From the NCBI GenBank assembly GCA_016215155.1, contig JACRLQ010000019.1:1-63859 (forward strand): a stretch of 63,859 bases of DNA, written 5' to 3'. Position 1 is the stretch's first letter. Each line of letters starts with the position of its first letter. The notes under the pieces are model-generated. The model saw nothing but the letters and a program-made list of their open reading frames with translations. It was not told the origin of the DNA and did not search any database. The position numbers and the translations under genes were made by a program. Of the stretch, positions 8,391-17,068 are shown piece by piece. Source of the DNA: Nitrospirota bacterium. GTDB lineage: Bacteria; Nitrospirota; Thermodesulfovibrionia; Thermodesulfovibrionales; UBA6898.

Positions 8391-8567
8391 CCCAATAATT
8401 AGATCTGTGAATCTGGAATACATTGTCAAATAAGGATTTAGGAAGAAAAGGATGTAGTTATAGTCTGTCTTAATAAACAGGGAAATCCACGACTGAAAAT
8501 CTCAGTAACAAGCTTTTATGGAACAGTAAAATCGAGGCCGTCATTCCCGCGCAGGCGGGAATGACGG
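8391..8567. repeat. Decayed dispersed repeat, copy 1
   Basis: About 180 bp related to 63441-63624 in the same orientation. Shared blocks include an AATAAT(T/C)AGA(T/C)CTGTGAAT start, a GTAGT...AGTCTGT middle, ACTGAAA(A)TCTCAG and a closing palindrome GTCATTCCCGC...GCGGGAATGAC. The copies differ by many substitutions and small gaps, so they are old. Together with AT-rich sequence it fills the 8307-8589 gap. It could be a remnant of a small non-autonomous mobile element. Confidence 0.6.
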
Positions 8568-8589
8568 AGGAAGAGGCCCGCTTAAACTG

Positions 8590-10251
8590 TTAATGGCCCC
8601 GGCCCATGCTGAGGGCCTGGCCAATTGCGGGGATAAAATCTTTCTTCCTCGACATCACCCGGGGCAGAATGCAGGAGCCGTCTTCGACAGTCACATTAAA
8701 GGCCTTCTCGATCATCCAGGTCTCGCCTTTGACCAATACCCGTTCATGAGACGAACTGACCGGGTTGGTCACGAGGAGGACCGTCATGTCGTAGCCGCTC
8801 ACAACGCGCAGGCGTTCGAGCTCGTCAAGCAGGTCTTCCTCCCTCTGGTCGATATCGTTACAGTCAAGGACCATCATCTGGCTTACCCCGAGCTTCTTGC
8901 CCCCGATGAGAAATTCCTTGAAGTCGGCCGCGATAAGTTCCGAAGCGGTCTTGCCCTGCACATTTATGCTGGCCTGAAGGAGCTCCCTGCCATAGTCCTC
9001 CAGGGCCACCCCGGCCAGTTCGGCAAGCTTCTTCGCGGCCTCCCTGTCACGCTCGGTCGTCGTCGAAAGGGTCAGAAGAAGCGTGTCGGAAAGGATACCC
9101 GACAGAAGCAGCCCCGCTATCTCGGCAGGGACCTTGACCTGGTAAAGGAACATGACCCCGGCAACCACCGTGCAGGTGCTGCCCACAGGGTCGTTATAGA
9201 CGAATATCGGGGCCACGGTCGAGATGTCTCCCACCCGGTGATGGTCTATTATCTCGATGATTTCGGCCTCCTCGATATTGTCAACCGCCTGGGAGAGCTC
9301 ATTATGATCCACGAGCACGGCCATTTTTCTGACCGGTTTAAGCAGGTCCGTCCTTGTTATGAAGCCTATCAGCCTTTCGTCGCTGTCGATGACCACGGCG
9401 GAACGGTACTCCGACTCTACGACCTTTTTCCTCAGGTCAGAGATCTGGGTAAACAGTCCGACCGTCGGACTCTCTTTATGCATTATGGCCTCGACGGGCA
9501 CCGACAAGGTCATCAGCTGCACGGTCGAAAAAGTGTGGTGCGGAGACAATAATATCAGCGTCCCCTTTTTTTCGGCCTCCGCCACGACGTCGTTATTTAC
9601 CTGCATGTTGTTGACCACGATCAGCGCCGAACACCCTGCCTCGATAAGCTCGGACTGTATGTCATGCTGGTCGCCCACGATCACTATGTCTCCCGGCCTG
9701 ACCCGGTTGAGGATCGTGCCTTTTTGCATCGAGGCTATATGTATCCTGCCGCTTAGACTCTGGATCTTCCCCGAGTTCGTGATGACCCTTCCCTCCAGCG
9801 TCCTGACCAGGATATTGAGGTCTATCGGCGCCTTCGAAAGGTCGGTAAACCCTACGCTGTCCATGTAATGCATGGCGACGTCCTTGAGGCCGACCATCCC
9901 GGCCAGCCTTCCCTCGTCGTCAATCACGGGCAGGGACCGGACATTTTTCTCCTTCATAAGAAGCATAAGCGCCTGGACCGAATCACGGACCCCGGCGGAC
10001 ACAGGCCTCTTCATATCGAGGTCGCTGACCGTCGCGGCAAGGCTCTCTATCTCGTTAGGCGCGGCTACGCCGAAGCGTGAAAGGACAAATTTCGTCTCCT
10101 CATTGATCTTTCCGGCCCTGGCAGGGCTGAAGAGGTACCGTTTGTCGGTGACATTCTTGAAGTGGGCATATCCGATGGCGGAACAGACGGAGTCCGTATC
10201 AGGATTTTTATGGCCTATCACATACACTATTTTTTTATTGTCGTCCGGCAT
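8590..10251 (-). CDS. ppaC: Mn-dependent inorganic pyrophosphatase with CBS and DRTGG domains
   Basis: A 553-residue family II (DHH) pyrophosphatase that hydrolyses PPi in the cytoplasm. The DHH domain is split: VIGHKNPDTDSVCSA is at the N-terminus, and VDHNE, IDHHR and DPVGSTCT follow after residue 310. A CBS pair flanking a DRTGG domain is inserted in between (about 70-300), as in nucleotide-regulated clostridial and deltaproteobacterial enzymes. The C-terminal DHHA2 domain carries SRKKDFIPAIG, which holds the phosphate-binding Arg/Lys. Adenine-nucleotide control through the CBS domains is known for this subclass and inferred here. It lies 30 bp downstream of mnmE on the same strand and may be the last gene of that operon. 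Confidence 0.93.
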   Translation of the reverse strand: MPDDNKKIVYVIGHKNPDTDSVCSAIGYAHFKNVTDKRYLFSPARAGKINEETKFVLSRFGVAAPNEIESLAATVSDLDMKRPVSAGVRDSVQALMLLMKEKNVRSLPVIDDEGRLAGMVGLKDVAMHYMDSVGFTDLSKAPIDLNILVRTLEGRVITNSGKIQSLSGRIHIASMQKGTILNRVRPGDIVIVGDQHDIQSELIEAGCSALIVVNNMQVNNDVVAEAEKKGTLILLSPHHTFSTVQLMTLSVPVEAIMHKESPTVGLFTQISDLRKKVVESEYRSAVVIDSDERLIGFITRTDLLKPVRKMAVLVDHNELSQAVDNIEEAEIIEIIDHHRVGDISTVAPIFVYNDPVGSTCTVVAGVMFLYQVKVPAEIAGLLLSGILSDTLLLTLSTTTERDREAAKKLAELAGVALEDYGRELLQASINVQGKTASELIAADFKEFLIGGKKLGVSQMMVLDCNDIDQREEDLLDELERLRVVSGYDMTVLLVTNPVSSSHERVLVKGETWMIEKAFNVTVEDGSCILPRVMSRKKDFIPAIGQALSMGRGH

Positions 10252-10281
10252 ATTTCCATCCTAGTTTAGAGGATATTTGCG

Positions 10282-11667
10282 TTATTTCCCGATGCAGAAG
10301 TCGCTGAAGATCTTATCGAGTATCATGTCGTTGGTCACCGCGCCTGTCAGTCCGCCGATGCCGTCGAGCGCGTCCCTGAGCTCTATCGAAAATATCTCAA
10401 GCGGCTGACCTCCCGTCAGTGCAGCTTCCGAGCGCGCGAGGGCCGAAGCGGCATTATCCAGGCAGAGCTTCTGTCTGAGGTTTGTGATGACCACCCCCTC
10501 GCGCTCTTCATCCCAGTTTTCGAGGTTGGCCCTGATGATCTCGGATTTGAGCTCTGCCAGCCCCTCTCCGGTGAGCGTCGATATCCGCACCTGTTTCTTC
10601 CCCGAACCACTCATGGCCTCATAAGATATTCCCGGCGGAAGGTCCGTTTTATTTATGACCATGACGCCCTTTTTGTCCCTTATCAACTCGATGAGTTCCA
10701 TATCGTCCTCGGTCAGATTTTCGCTTCCGTCAAAGACCGCAAGCACGTAATCGGCGTTATCGAGCGCGTAGAGACTTCTTTTGATCCCCTCTTTTTCGAT
10801 GACCTCATCGGCCTTCCGGATGCCGGCGGTATCGACGATGCGGAGGGGGAGTCCGTCTATATTGAGACCTTCCTCCAAAACATCCCTCGTCGTGCCCGGT
10901 ATGCTGGTGACAATCGCCCTGTCTCTCTCCAAAAAGGCGTTAAGGAGGGACGACTTCCCGACATTGGGTCTGCCGACTATCGCGACCGAAAGCCCCTCCC
11001 TGAAAAAACGGGCCTCATCAAACGTCCTTGATAATTTCTCGAGTTCCAGCCTCACGTCGCTGATGCGTCCGAGCATATGCCCGTTCGTCTTGACCTCTAT
11101 CTCGTCTTCCGGAAAATCGATATACGCCTCGGCAAACGCGCATATCTCGATCAGCGAGTCGCGCAGACCTTCGAGTTTAAGGGACAGCCCTCCTTTGAGC
11201 TGGTCCAAAGCTATCCGCCTGCTCTCGTCCGTGCGGGCGAGTATCAGGTCCATCACCGCCTCTGCCTGGGGAAGGCTGATTCTTCCGTTTAAAAACGCCC
11301 TTTTTGTAAATTCGCCGGGGGCCGCGAGCCTCGCGCCCAGGCCCAGTACGGTCTCAAGGACCCTTCTCACCGTGGCCATGCCGCCGTGGCAGTTTATCTC
11401 GACGACATCCTCTTTGGTGTAAGAGCGGGGCGCCCTCATGACCGAGACGAGCACCTCGTCGATTACTTTACCGCCGGAGGGGTCTACCGCTTCTCCGTAG
11501 CGCATTGTGTATGTCCCGGCCGCGGAGATATCAAAGGGGGCCCTTCGGCCGCGGAACATTTCCCCTGCGATCCTTATCGCGTCGGGCCCGCTCACGCGCA
11601 CGATGCCTACCCCACCCTGCCCTACGGGTGTCGAGATCGCCGCTATTGTATCATCGATATATTCCAT
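10282..11667 (-). CDS. mnmE: tRNA modification GTPase MnmE
   Basis: 461 residues. With MnmG it installs the (carboxymethyl)aminomethyl group on the wobble uridine of several tRNAs. The folate-binding N-terminal domain (1-120) begins with the typical DTIAAISTPVGQGGVGIVR. The G domain has G1 GRPNVGKSS (232-240), G3 DTAG and G4 NKTD. The last residues are the conserved FCIGK, whose Cys is required for modification in other bacteria. It follows yidC in the conserved rpmH-rnpA-yidD-yidC-mnmE order; mnmG itself is not in the window. Confidence 0.97.
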   Translation of the reverse strand: MEYIDDTIAAISTPVGQGGVGIVRVSGPDAIRIAGEMFRGRRAPFDISAAGTYTMRYGEAVDPSGGKVIDEVLVSVMRAPRSYTKEDVVEINCHGGMATVRRVLETVLGLGARLAAPGEFTKRAFLNGRISLPQAEAVMDLILARTDESRRIALDQLKGGLSLKLEGLRDSLIEICAFAEAYIDFPEDEIEVKTNGHMLGRISDVRLELEKLSRTFDEARFFREGLSVAIVGRPNVGKSSLLNAFLERDRAIVTSIPGTTRDVLEEGLNIDGLPLRIVDTAGIRKADEVIEKEGIKRSLYALDNADYVLAVFDGSENLTEDDMELIELIRDKKGVMVINKTDLPPGISYEAMSGSGKKQVRISTLTGEGLAELKSEIIRANLENWDEEREGVVITNLRQKLCLDNAASALARSEAALTGGQPLEIFSIELRDALDGIGGLTGAVTNDMILDKIFSDFCIGK

Positions 11668-11722
11668 CTGAAAGTAATTGTATCAGGACGCGGACTGTAT
11701 TGCGAAAAATATAGGTTTTAAA

Positions 11723-13297
11723 TCAGGCGGCAGGCTGTGAGGCGGCCCTTCTGTTAGAGACGAACTGCTGGCCTATGCTCAGCAGGTTATTGATGAGCCA
11801 GTACAGCACGAGCCCCGAAGCAAAATTCAGGAACATGAATGTAAAAATAACCGGCATAAACAGCATCATCTTCGCCTGCTTGGGGTCCATCGTGGAGGGC
11901 GTCATCTTCTGCTGAATAAACATGGTTGCGCCCATAAGATACGGCAGAGGCCCGCCCAGGGAGAATCCGGCCACATGCCCAAAGAGCGTGTCCGGCGCGG
12001 AAAGATCTGTAATCCAGAGCATAAAAGGCGCGCCTCTGAGCTCTATCGACACGAGAAGCACCTTATAGAGGGCAAAAAATACAGGTATCTGAAGCAGCAT
12101 CGGGAGGCACCCGCCGAGCGGATTGACCTTGTGCTTTTTATACAGCTCGCTCATCTCCAACTGCATCTTTTTGGGGTCTTTCTTGTATTTTTCCTTGATC
12201 TCGTTCATCTTCGGCTGGAGCGCCTGGAGCCTCTTCATCGAGGCCTGCCCCTTTTCGACTATCGGGATAAAGGGTATCCTGACGACTATGGTCAGGAGTA
12301 TGATCGCCCATCCGTAATTGCCCATGAAGCCGTAAAAGAACTTGAGGACCCAGAAAAGCGGCCTCGCGATGATCGAAAAAAACCCAAAGTCAATGACATG
12401 TTCAAGTCCCAGGTTAAGCTTTGCCAGCCCGTCATGCTCTTTAGGCCCGGCGTACAGGTAAAATTTATTCACACCCGGCTTCGCCTTAAACGCGATGGCA
12501 GGTTTTTCCTTATAGAGCCAGACCCGCGCCTCTTCAACCGGGGTCTGCGGCGCCAGGGCCGCAACAAAATACTTGTCTTCCTGTGCGATCCACTTGAGCG
12601 CCTCTTTAAAAACAACGGGTTCTTTGAGGTCCCCGGGCTTGAACTCCTTGAGGTCGCTGCCGGTAAGAAGCGCCGGACCCGAGTGCATCGACTCATCCAC
12701 CTCAATTATTCCGAAATCGGAACCGAGCGTTATCCAGTACTCCGGCAGGCCCGAGACCTCATCGGTGAGTTCGACGTCGTACCGCCCGTAATTGAAGGTG
12801 TAGGTCCTCCTTACGGAAACCCCGTCCTTTGCGTATTCGAATACTAGTATCCCTATTTTATTGTTACCGTCGAGTGTTATGTCTTTACCGTTTGTCTGGA
12901 AATTGACGGAGGCGAGTTCGAACCCGGCGCCGGAGCCGATCCCGGCGGAAGGAAGAACGCCGGTTTTGGAAAGAAGCACAAGAGGTCTCTTTATCTTGTC
13001 TTTATAAGACTTCAGCTCCCAGGACTTGACCGTCCCGCCTTTAGATGAAAATACGGCGGTGAAAAGATCGGTTTCGACCTTTATGTCTTTTTCGCCGCCG
13101 GCCGGCGTCGCATCAACAACCGGAGCAACGGGGGTGACAGCCTTTGGTCCAGTTGGGACAACCTTGTCTTGCGCCTTCTCCTCAGTCTGAGCTTGAGGCG
13201 GGGGAGGGGGCATCTCCTGCTTGGGCGTGAGAAACTGGAACCCGAGGATCACCATGATAGAAAGCGCTATGGCCAGTAATGTTTTGTTGTCCATCAT
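11723..13297 (-). CDS. yidC: Membrane protein insertase YidC
   Basis: 524 residues, Gram-negative type. A single N-terminal helix starting MMDNKTLLAIALSIMVILGF precedes a proline-rich linker. The large periplasmic beta-sandwich domain occupies about 70-290. The conserved 60KD-IMP core with five membrane segments (about 310-510) includes the charged cytoplasmic loop PKMNEIKEKYKKDPKKMQ and the GGCLPMLLQIPVFFALY signature. It inserts membrane proteins alone or with SecYEG. It begins two bases after the yidD stop, so the two are probably translationally coupled. Two ATG codons in tandem make the exact start uncertain by one residue. Confidence 0.97.
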   Translation of the reverse strand: MMDNKTLLAIALSIMVILGFQFLTPKQEMPPPPPQAQTEEKAQDKVVPTGPKAVTPVAPVVDATPAGGEKDIKVETDLFTAVFSSKGGTVKSWELKSYKDKIKRPLVLLSKTGVLPSAGIGSGAGFELASVNFQTNGKDITLDGNNKIGILVFEYAKDGVSVRRTYTFNYGRYDVELTDEVSGLPEYWITLGSDFGIIEVDESMHSGPALLTGSDLKEFKPGDLKEPVVFKEALKWIAQEDKYFVAALAPQTPVEEARVWLYKEKPAIAFKAKPGVNKFYLYAGPKEHDGLAKLNLGLEHVIDFGFFSIIARPLFWVLKFFYGFMGNYGWAIILLTIVVRIPFIPIVEKGQASMKRLQALQPKMNEIKEKYKKDPKKMQLEMSELYKKHKVNPLGGCLPMLLQIPVFFALYKVLLVSIELRGAPFMLWITDLSAPDTLFGHVAGFSLGGPLPYLMGATMFIQQKMTPSTMDPKQAKMMLFMPVIFTFMFLNFASGLVLYWLINNLLSIGQQFVSNRRAASQPAA

Positions 13298-13299
13298 AT

Positions 13300-13509
13300 C
13301 TATCGTACCGGATCAAATCCGCCGGGATGAAATGGGTGGCACTTAAGGACCCTTCTTAAAGAAAGATAGAACCCTTTGGCGGCGCCATAACGTCCAATGG
13401 CTTCCATGGAATACTCCGAACAGGTCGGGACAAATCTGCAGGCAGCGGGCAGAAGCGGCGAAACAGCATATTTATAAAGTTTTATTGTCGCTATCAGTAT
13501 GTTTTTCAT
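13300..13509 (-). CDS. yidD: Membrane protein insertion efficiency factor YidD
   Basis: 69 residues from ATG 13509 (an in-frame TTG lies two codons upstream). The family signature is complete: [24 protein letters not shown], then [28 protein letters not shown], with the three conserved cysteines. YidD is a small membrane-associated protein that aids YidC-dependent insertion. It overlaps the rnpA 3' end by 38 bases and precedes yidC directly. Confidence 0.94.
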   Translation of the reverse strand: MKNILIATIKLYKYAVSPLLPAACRFVPTCSEYSMEAIGRYGAAKGFYLSLRRVLKCHPFHPGGFDPVR

Positions 13510-13822
13510 CTGCAAGTCCGAAAAGACATCTTGTAAACGCCTTGCTCAGGGCAACAAAAACAGCCTCCGAAGCCCCGCGCCTTGCCACAACGACGAAGTC
13601 GAAGGCCAGGGATTTGTTCAATAACTGTTTTCTGACGATTTCACGCAGACGCCGTTTGGTCCTGTTTCTCGAAACGGCATTGCCGGTCTTCCTGCTTACG
13701 GCAAGCCCGAGTCTGCAGAATGACAGCCCGTTTGGTTTCGCGTATATTACCAGATACTGAGAAGGAAATTTGAGGCCAAGCTCGAATACTTTGTCGAAAT
13801 CCCCTTTTTTTCTAAGGGGCAA
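13472..13822 (-). CDS. rnpA: Ribonuclease P protein component
   Basis: 116 residues starting at TTG 13822 ([14 protein letters not shown]). The RNR signature appears as [22 protein letters not shown], a basic helix that contacts the RNase P RNA, and the final strands contain [11 protein letters not shown]. It matures the 5' ends of tRNAs. The start follows the rpmH stop by 17 bp and the end overlaps yidD, as in many bacteria. Confidence 0.94.
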   Translation of the reverse strand: MPLRKKGDFDKVFELGLKFPSQYLVIYAKPNGLSFCRLGLAVSRKTGNAVSRNRTKRRLREIVRKQLLNKSLAFDFVVVARRGASEAVFVALSKAFTRCLFGLADEKHTDSDNKTL

Positions 13823-13839
13823 GTAAGCCTTTTTTCCGC

Positions 13840-13980
13840 CTAACAGGCCAGCTTTTTCCGTCCTTTTTTCCTTCTTCTTCTGATAACGTTACGACCGCCA
13901 GGGGTGCTCATGCGCTCGAGAAAGCCGTGAGTCCTCTTCTTCCTGATGTTATGTGGCCTGAATGTAGTATATGTTCCCAT
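13840..13980 (-). CDS. rpmH: 50S ribosomal protein L34
   Basis: 46 residues starting at ATG 13980 after [24 protein letters not shown], then the basic [20 protein letters not shown] tail. This matches L34 apart from a slightly unusual N-terminus; most begin MKRTYQP. It is the first gene of the rpmH-rnpA-yidD-yidC-mnmE operon. No dnaA or DnaA-box cluster is seen upstream, where a divergent peptidase gene lies instead, so the origin linkage common around rpmH is absent here. Confidence 0.96.
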   Translation of the reverse strand: MGTYTTFRPHNIRKKRTHGFLERMSTPGGRNVIRRRRKKGRKKLAC

Positions 13981-13998
13981 AATTTTCTCCGAAGGAAA

Positions 13999-14028
13999 AT
14001 TATAAACACAGAGGACGAATAAAGTCAA
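13999..14028 (-). promoter_or_regulatory. Putative sigma70 promoter of the rpmH operon
   Basis: On the minus strand TTGACT (14023-14028), an 18-bp spacer and a consensus TATAAT (13999-14004) lie just upstream of the rpmH start. This suits a strong promoter for a ribosomal protein operon. Confidence 0.7.
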
Positions 14029-14102
14029 GGCAACGACAGACAAATTTTTACGCTCAAACCCAGGGGTTATGATTTATACTATCGGAATCAGGCTCAGGAC
14101 AA

Positions 14103-14657
14103 ATGAAATCGGCCTTTTTTCATAACATAATCCACCTCAACGGGCTGGACCTCCGTGGGTTCAGGGAATGGTCCTTTCTGCCGGGGATGCTGTTTAATTC
14201 CGGTGAGAAGTGGTGGGGAGACCGGTCGGAGCGCGGTTTCCCCCATGAAGGGCTCGACCTCTGCTGTTACCTTGCCGCGGGAGGCGAAAAAATCGCCCTT
14301 GGCAGCGGGGTTCTCGTACCCTCGCTCTATGACGGCGCTGTCGCCTCTGTTGCCGACGATTATATCGGAAAAACCATATTTTTAAGGCACCCGCAATTTT
14401 CATCGGGGGTCCGGGATTTCTTCACGATTTACGGCCATACAGACCCTCTTGCCGGGATCAAAGAAAATACCGCGCTTTCAGAAGGGACACCCCTGGCAAT
14501 TATTGCCGCCGTAAAAGGCCGGCAGTCAGGGCCGCCTCCCCACCTGCATATCTCGGCGGCATTTATATCGAAAGAGGTCCCGGCGGAAGAACTCGGCTGG
14601 AAGATGATGAGAGACACCGACAGGGTCAGGCTGATAGACCCGCTGCCTCTTCTTTAG
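14103..14657 (+). CDS. M23-like peptidase domain protein without signal peptide
   Basis: 184 residues. The LytM/M23 zinc pattern is visible: H48-E-G-L-D52 in FPHEGLDLC, a YGHTDPL turn (H112) and H147-L-H149 in PPHLHIS. The usual first ligand His and third-position Asp are both there. M23 enzymes cut peptidoglycan cross-bridges, but this one has neither a signal peptide nor a membrane anchor, so it is either non-classically located, cytoplasmic with another substrate, or a non-lytic homologue. It is divergent from rpmH and stands alone. I saw no better upstream start. Confidence 0.75.
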   Translation: MKSAFFHNIIHLNGLDLRGFREWSFLPGMLFNSGEKWWGDRSERGFPHEGLDLCCYLAAGGEKIALGSGVLVPSLYDGAVASVADDYIGKTIFLRHPQFSSGVRDFFTIYGHTDPLAGIKENTALSEGTPLAIIAAVKGRQSGPPPHLHISAAFISKEVPAEELGWKMMRDTDRVRLIDPLPLL

Positions 14658-14660
14658 CAT

Positions 14661-14688
14661 AAAAAAACCCTGCGCAGGGACCGCAGGG
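14661..14688 (-). terminator. Rho-independent terminator, minus strand
   Basis: A CCCTGCG/CGCAGGG stem (14668-14674 and 14682-14688) is followed on the minus strand by seven T residues (14661-14667). It lies downstream of the entericidin-like gene. Confidence 0.7.
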
Positions 14689-14808
14689 CCATCTATTGTG
14701 TGAATACTTATTTTCTGCGTCATTCCCACAGGTGAAACGTGCCGGGAATCCGGCCGGAAAGATTCCGGACGGGCCGGAACGACAAAAATTCGTAACCGGC
14801 GGCAGCGG

Positions 14809-14952
14809 CTATTCGGTCTTTTTGGTGCCGGACGCCTTCTCTATCGCCTGCCCGCCGCTGCTGATATCCTTCCCCAGGCCCCCAACTGTATTGCATCCGG
14901 CAAGGACCGAGAAACATAATACAACAAGAGCTATCAAGGCCGCATTTTTCAT
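14809..14952 (-). CDS. Entericidin-like small lipoprotein
   Basis: 47 residues from ATG 14952, with GGAAGGA upstream. A lipoprotein signal ends in the lipobox LAGC (Cys20). The short mature part NTVGGLGKDISSGGQAIEKA matches the entericidin A/B pattern of a small amphipathic helix after a glycine-rich turn. Entericidins are inner- or outer-membrane lipoproteins linked to stress-induced lysis in enterobacteria; here only the family resemblance is supported. It is followed by a terminator and divergent from the patatin gene. Confidence 0.85.
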   Translation of the reverse strand: MKNAALIALVVLCFSVLAGCNTVGGLGKDISSGGQAIEKASGTKKTE

Positions 14953-15075
14953 CACGCTGTCCTTCCTTTCAATGAAATTTTCAATGATTATTATAACCCA
15001 CCTTCGATAATATATAATAAGTTTATAACAAAACCGAAAAAAATTCACGGGGGAAACATCCTGAAACATAACATA

Positions 15076-15954
15076 TTGCCGGGTCATATATTCTGGGGTC
15101 CCGTTATGGCGCTGCTCCTTTTTTTCGGGGCCTGCGCCCCAAAGGAGACGGTCAAGGCCGGAAAGCCTGCCGCGAAAATCGCCATTGTCCTGGGCGCCGG
15201 GGCCTCAAGGGGGTTTGCGCATATCGGGGCGCTGAAGGTGCTTGAGGCCAACAGGGTCCCTGTTCACATGATCGTCGGCACGAGCGCCGGCAGCTTCGTC
15301 GGCAGTCTGTATGCCTATGGCTATGACTCGTTTACCCTCCAGAAGATGTCTCTGGACATAGAAAAAAGCGACATTGCGGACTATGTCGTCCCCGACAACG
15401 GCTTTATCAAGGGGGATAAACTGGAGGAATACGTTAACCTCATGGTAAAAAACACGCCCATCGAAAAACTCCGCATACCTTTCTACGCCATAACTACGGG
15501 CATCCCCGGGGGGCAGGAGCTCGTCTTCAGTAAAGGCAACACGGGGACCGCCGTGAGGGCAAGCTGCTCTATACCCGGCATATTCAGGCCTGTGAGGATA
15601 GGCGACCGCATGTATGTTGACGGCGGGGTCGTAAGCCCCGTGGCAGTCGACACCGCGCGGACCTACGGAGCTGATATCGTCATAGCTGTCGACATTTCAT
15701 CGGACCGTGACACCAAACAGCCCGAGAGCACCTTCGAGACGATACTTCAGTCCATAAATATCATGTATTCAAAGCTCTCGGCCGTCCAGCTTGCGAGGGC
15801 TGACGTAGTGATACGTCCGAAGGTCGGGCATATAGGTTCGGCTGATTTCGAAAAAAGGCATGAGGCGATTCTCGAAGGCGAGAAGGCCGCCTATGAGGCG
15901 ATGCCGCGCATAAAGGAAATTCTATCGAGGTTGACGCAGGAAGGAAGACTTTAG
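15076..15954 (+). CDS. Patatin-like phospholipase, lipoprotein (RssA/NTE type)
   Basis: 292 residues read from TTG 15076. The start is uncertain, but only this reading gives a signal peptide of useful length before the lipobox FGAC (Cys20). The hydrolase core has the oxyanion glycine motif LGAGASRGFAHIGAL (39-53), the nucleophile Ser70 in GTSAG and the catalytic Asp in DGG of YVDGGVVSPVAV. Patatin-type enzymes are Ser-Asp lipid acyl hydrolases. Lipidation should place it in the envelope facing the periplasm. ATG 15105 is an alternative start but would leave too short an n-region. Confidence 0.9.
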   Translation: MPGHIFWGPVMALLLFFGACAPKETVKAGKPAAKIAIVLGAGASRGFAHIGALKVLEANRVPVHMIVGTSAGSFVGSLYAYGYDSFTLQKMSLDIEKSDIADYVVPDNGFIKGDKLEEYVNLMVKNTPIEKLRIPFYAITTGIPGGQELVFSKGNTGTAVRASCSIPGIFRPVRIGDRMYVDGGVVSPVAVDTARTYGADIVIAVDISSDRDTKQPESTFETILQSINIMYSKLSAVQLARADVVIRPKVGHIGSADFEKRHEAILEGEKAAYEAMPRIKEILSRLTQEGRL

Positions 15955-15997
15955 TTGCCGCTTATCTTAATCGTATAAATCCGAACCGGGGGAAAAT

Positions 15998-16990
15998 CTA
16001 TCGGGAAAAAACGATGGCGCCATAACATGAAACCGCCGCTATTAATGCCGAACATGGGATTGTGAGGACCCATGCCCAGACGATCGTCCCTGCCACACCC
16101 CACCGGACGGCGCTCAGCCTCCGGATCGAGCCTACTCCCATTATTGATCCGGTAATCGTATGTGTCGTGCTTATAGGGACCCCGAGGGCGGAAGAGACAA
16201 AAAGCATGGTAGCGGCGCCGGTTTCCGCGCAGAAACCGTCAACGGGCGTTAATTTTGCAACTTTCTGGCCCATGGTCTTTACGATGCGCCAGCCGCCGAA
16301 CAGGGTCCCCAGGGCTATAGCGGAATGGCAGCTGATCACGACCCAAAAAGGCACGTAAAATTTGTCGCCCAGAAGCCCGGCGCTGAAAAGGAGACTGGCG
16401 ATGATGCCCATGGTCTTCTGGGCGTCATTGCCGCCGTGGCCCAGGCTGTATAACGAGGCTGAAACCAACTGGCCTTTTCTAAAAAAACCCTCGATAAAAG
16501 TGCGGGGACTGTTTCTGGAGAGCCTGTAAACAAGCAGACCAAATCCGAGGCCGAGCAGCAATCCGGCAACCGGGGATATGACGATAAAGGCCAGGGTCTT
16601 CAGGATGCCTCTCCATACGAGCGCACCGGAGCCCGCCTTGACCAGCGCAGAGCCTATCATGCCGCCGATAAGGGCATGTGACGAACTGGTGGGAAGGCCA
16701 AAATACCAGGTGATGATATTCCAGCTGCAGGCCCCTGCAAGTGTCCCGAATATAACCGTATTGTCCACTATGGAAATGTCGATAATACCTTTTCCGATCG
16801 TATTTGCAACATGCAGACCGAAAAAAAGAAAGGCGATGAAGTTGAAGAAGGCCGCCCAGATTACAGCCTGTCTGGGTGAAAGGACCCGTGTGGAGACAAC
16901 CGTTGCGATAGAGTTGGCGGAATCATGGAACCCGTTGAGGAAATCGAAAACAAGGGCCAGAAGAATAAGGCTGAGTATAGTTAACGTCAT
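15998..16990 (-). CDS. PiT-family inorganic phosphate transporter
   Basis: 330 residues, nearly all membrane segments. Both PiT halves are seen: the N-terminal GFHDSANSIATVVSTRVL and the C-terminal half with GHGGNDAQKTMGI and STTHTITGSIMGVG. These transporters bring in metal-phosphate with protons. The DUF47 (PhoU-like) gene lies 78 bp upstream on the same strand, the usual pairing. The spacer contains a CGGCAGC/GCTGCCG inverted repeat (about 17004-17038) that may lower expression of the transporter relative to its partner. Confidence 0.95.
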   Translation of the reverse strand: MTLTILSLILLALVFDFLNGFHDSANSIATVVSTRVLSPRQAVIWAAFFNFIAFLFFGLHVANTIGKGIIDISIVDNTVIFGTLAGACSWNIITWYFGLPTSSSHALIGGMIGSALVKAGSGALVWRGILKTLAFIVISPVAGLLLGLGFGLLVYRLSRNSPRTFIEGFFRKGQLVSASLYSLGHGGNDAQKTMGIIASLLFSAGLLGDKFYVPFWVVISCHSAIALGTLFGGWRIVKTMGQKVAKLTPVDGFCAETGAATMLFVSSALGVPISTTHTITGSIMGVGSIRRLSAVRWGVAGTIVWAWVLTIPCSALIAAVSCYGAIVFSR

Positions 16991-17068
16991 GCGCTGAAAA
17001 ATCCGGCAGCCGGCATCATCAGAGGACCGGAGCTGCCGAAAGAGGTCAGGACCATGACAGGGGAAAGG

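Noticed and set aside
8593-9552. Long plus-strand open frame opposite the pyrophosphatase (319 codons)
   Set aside because: Shadow of the DHH/CBS gene, whose motifs are unambiguous on the minus strand.
13823-14102. Replication origin near rpmH
   Set aside because: No dnaA gene, no cluster of DnaA boxes and no AT-rich unwinding region in the short divergent gap.
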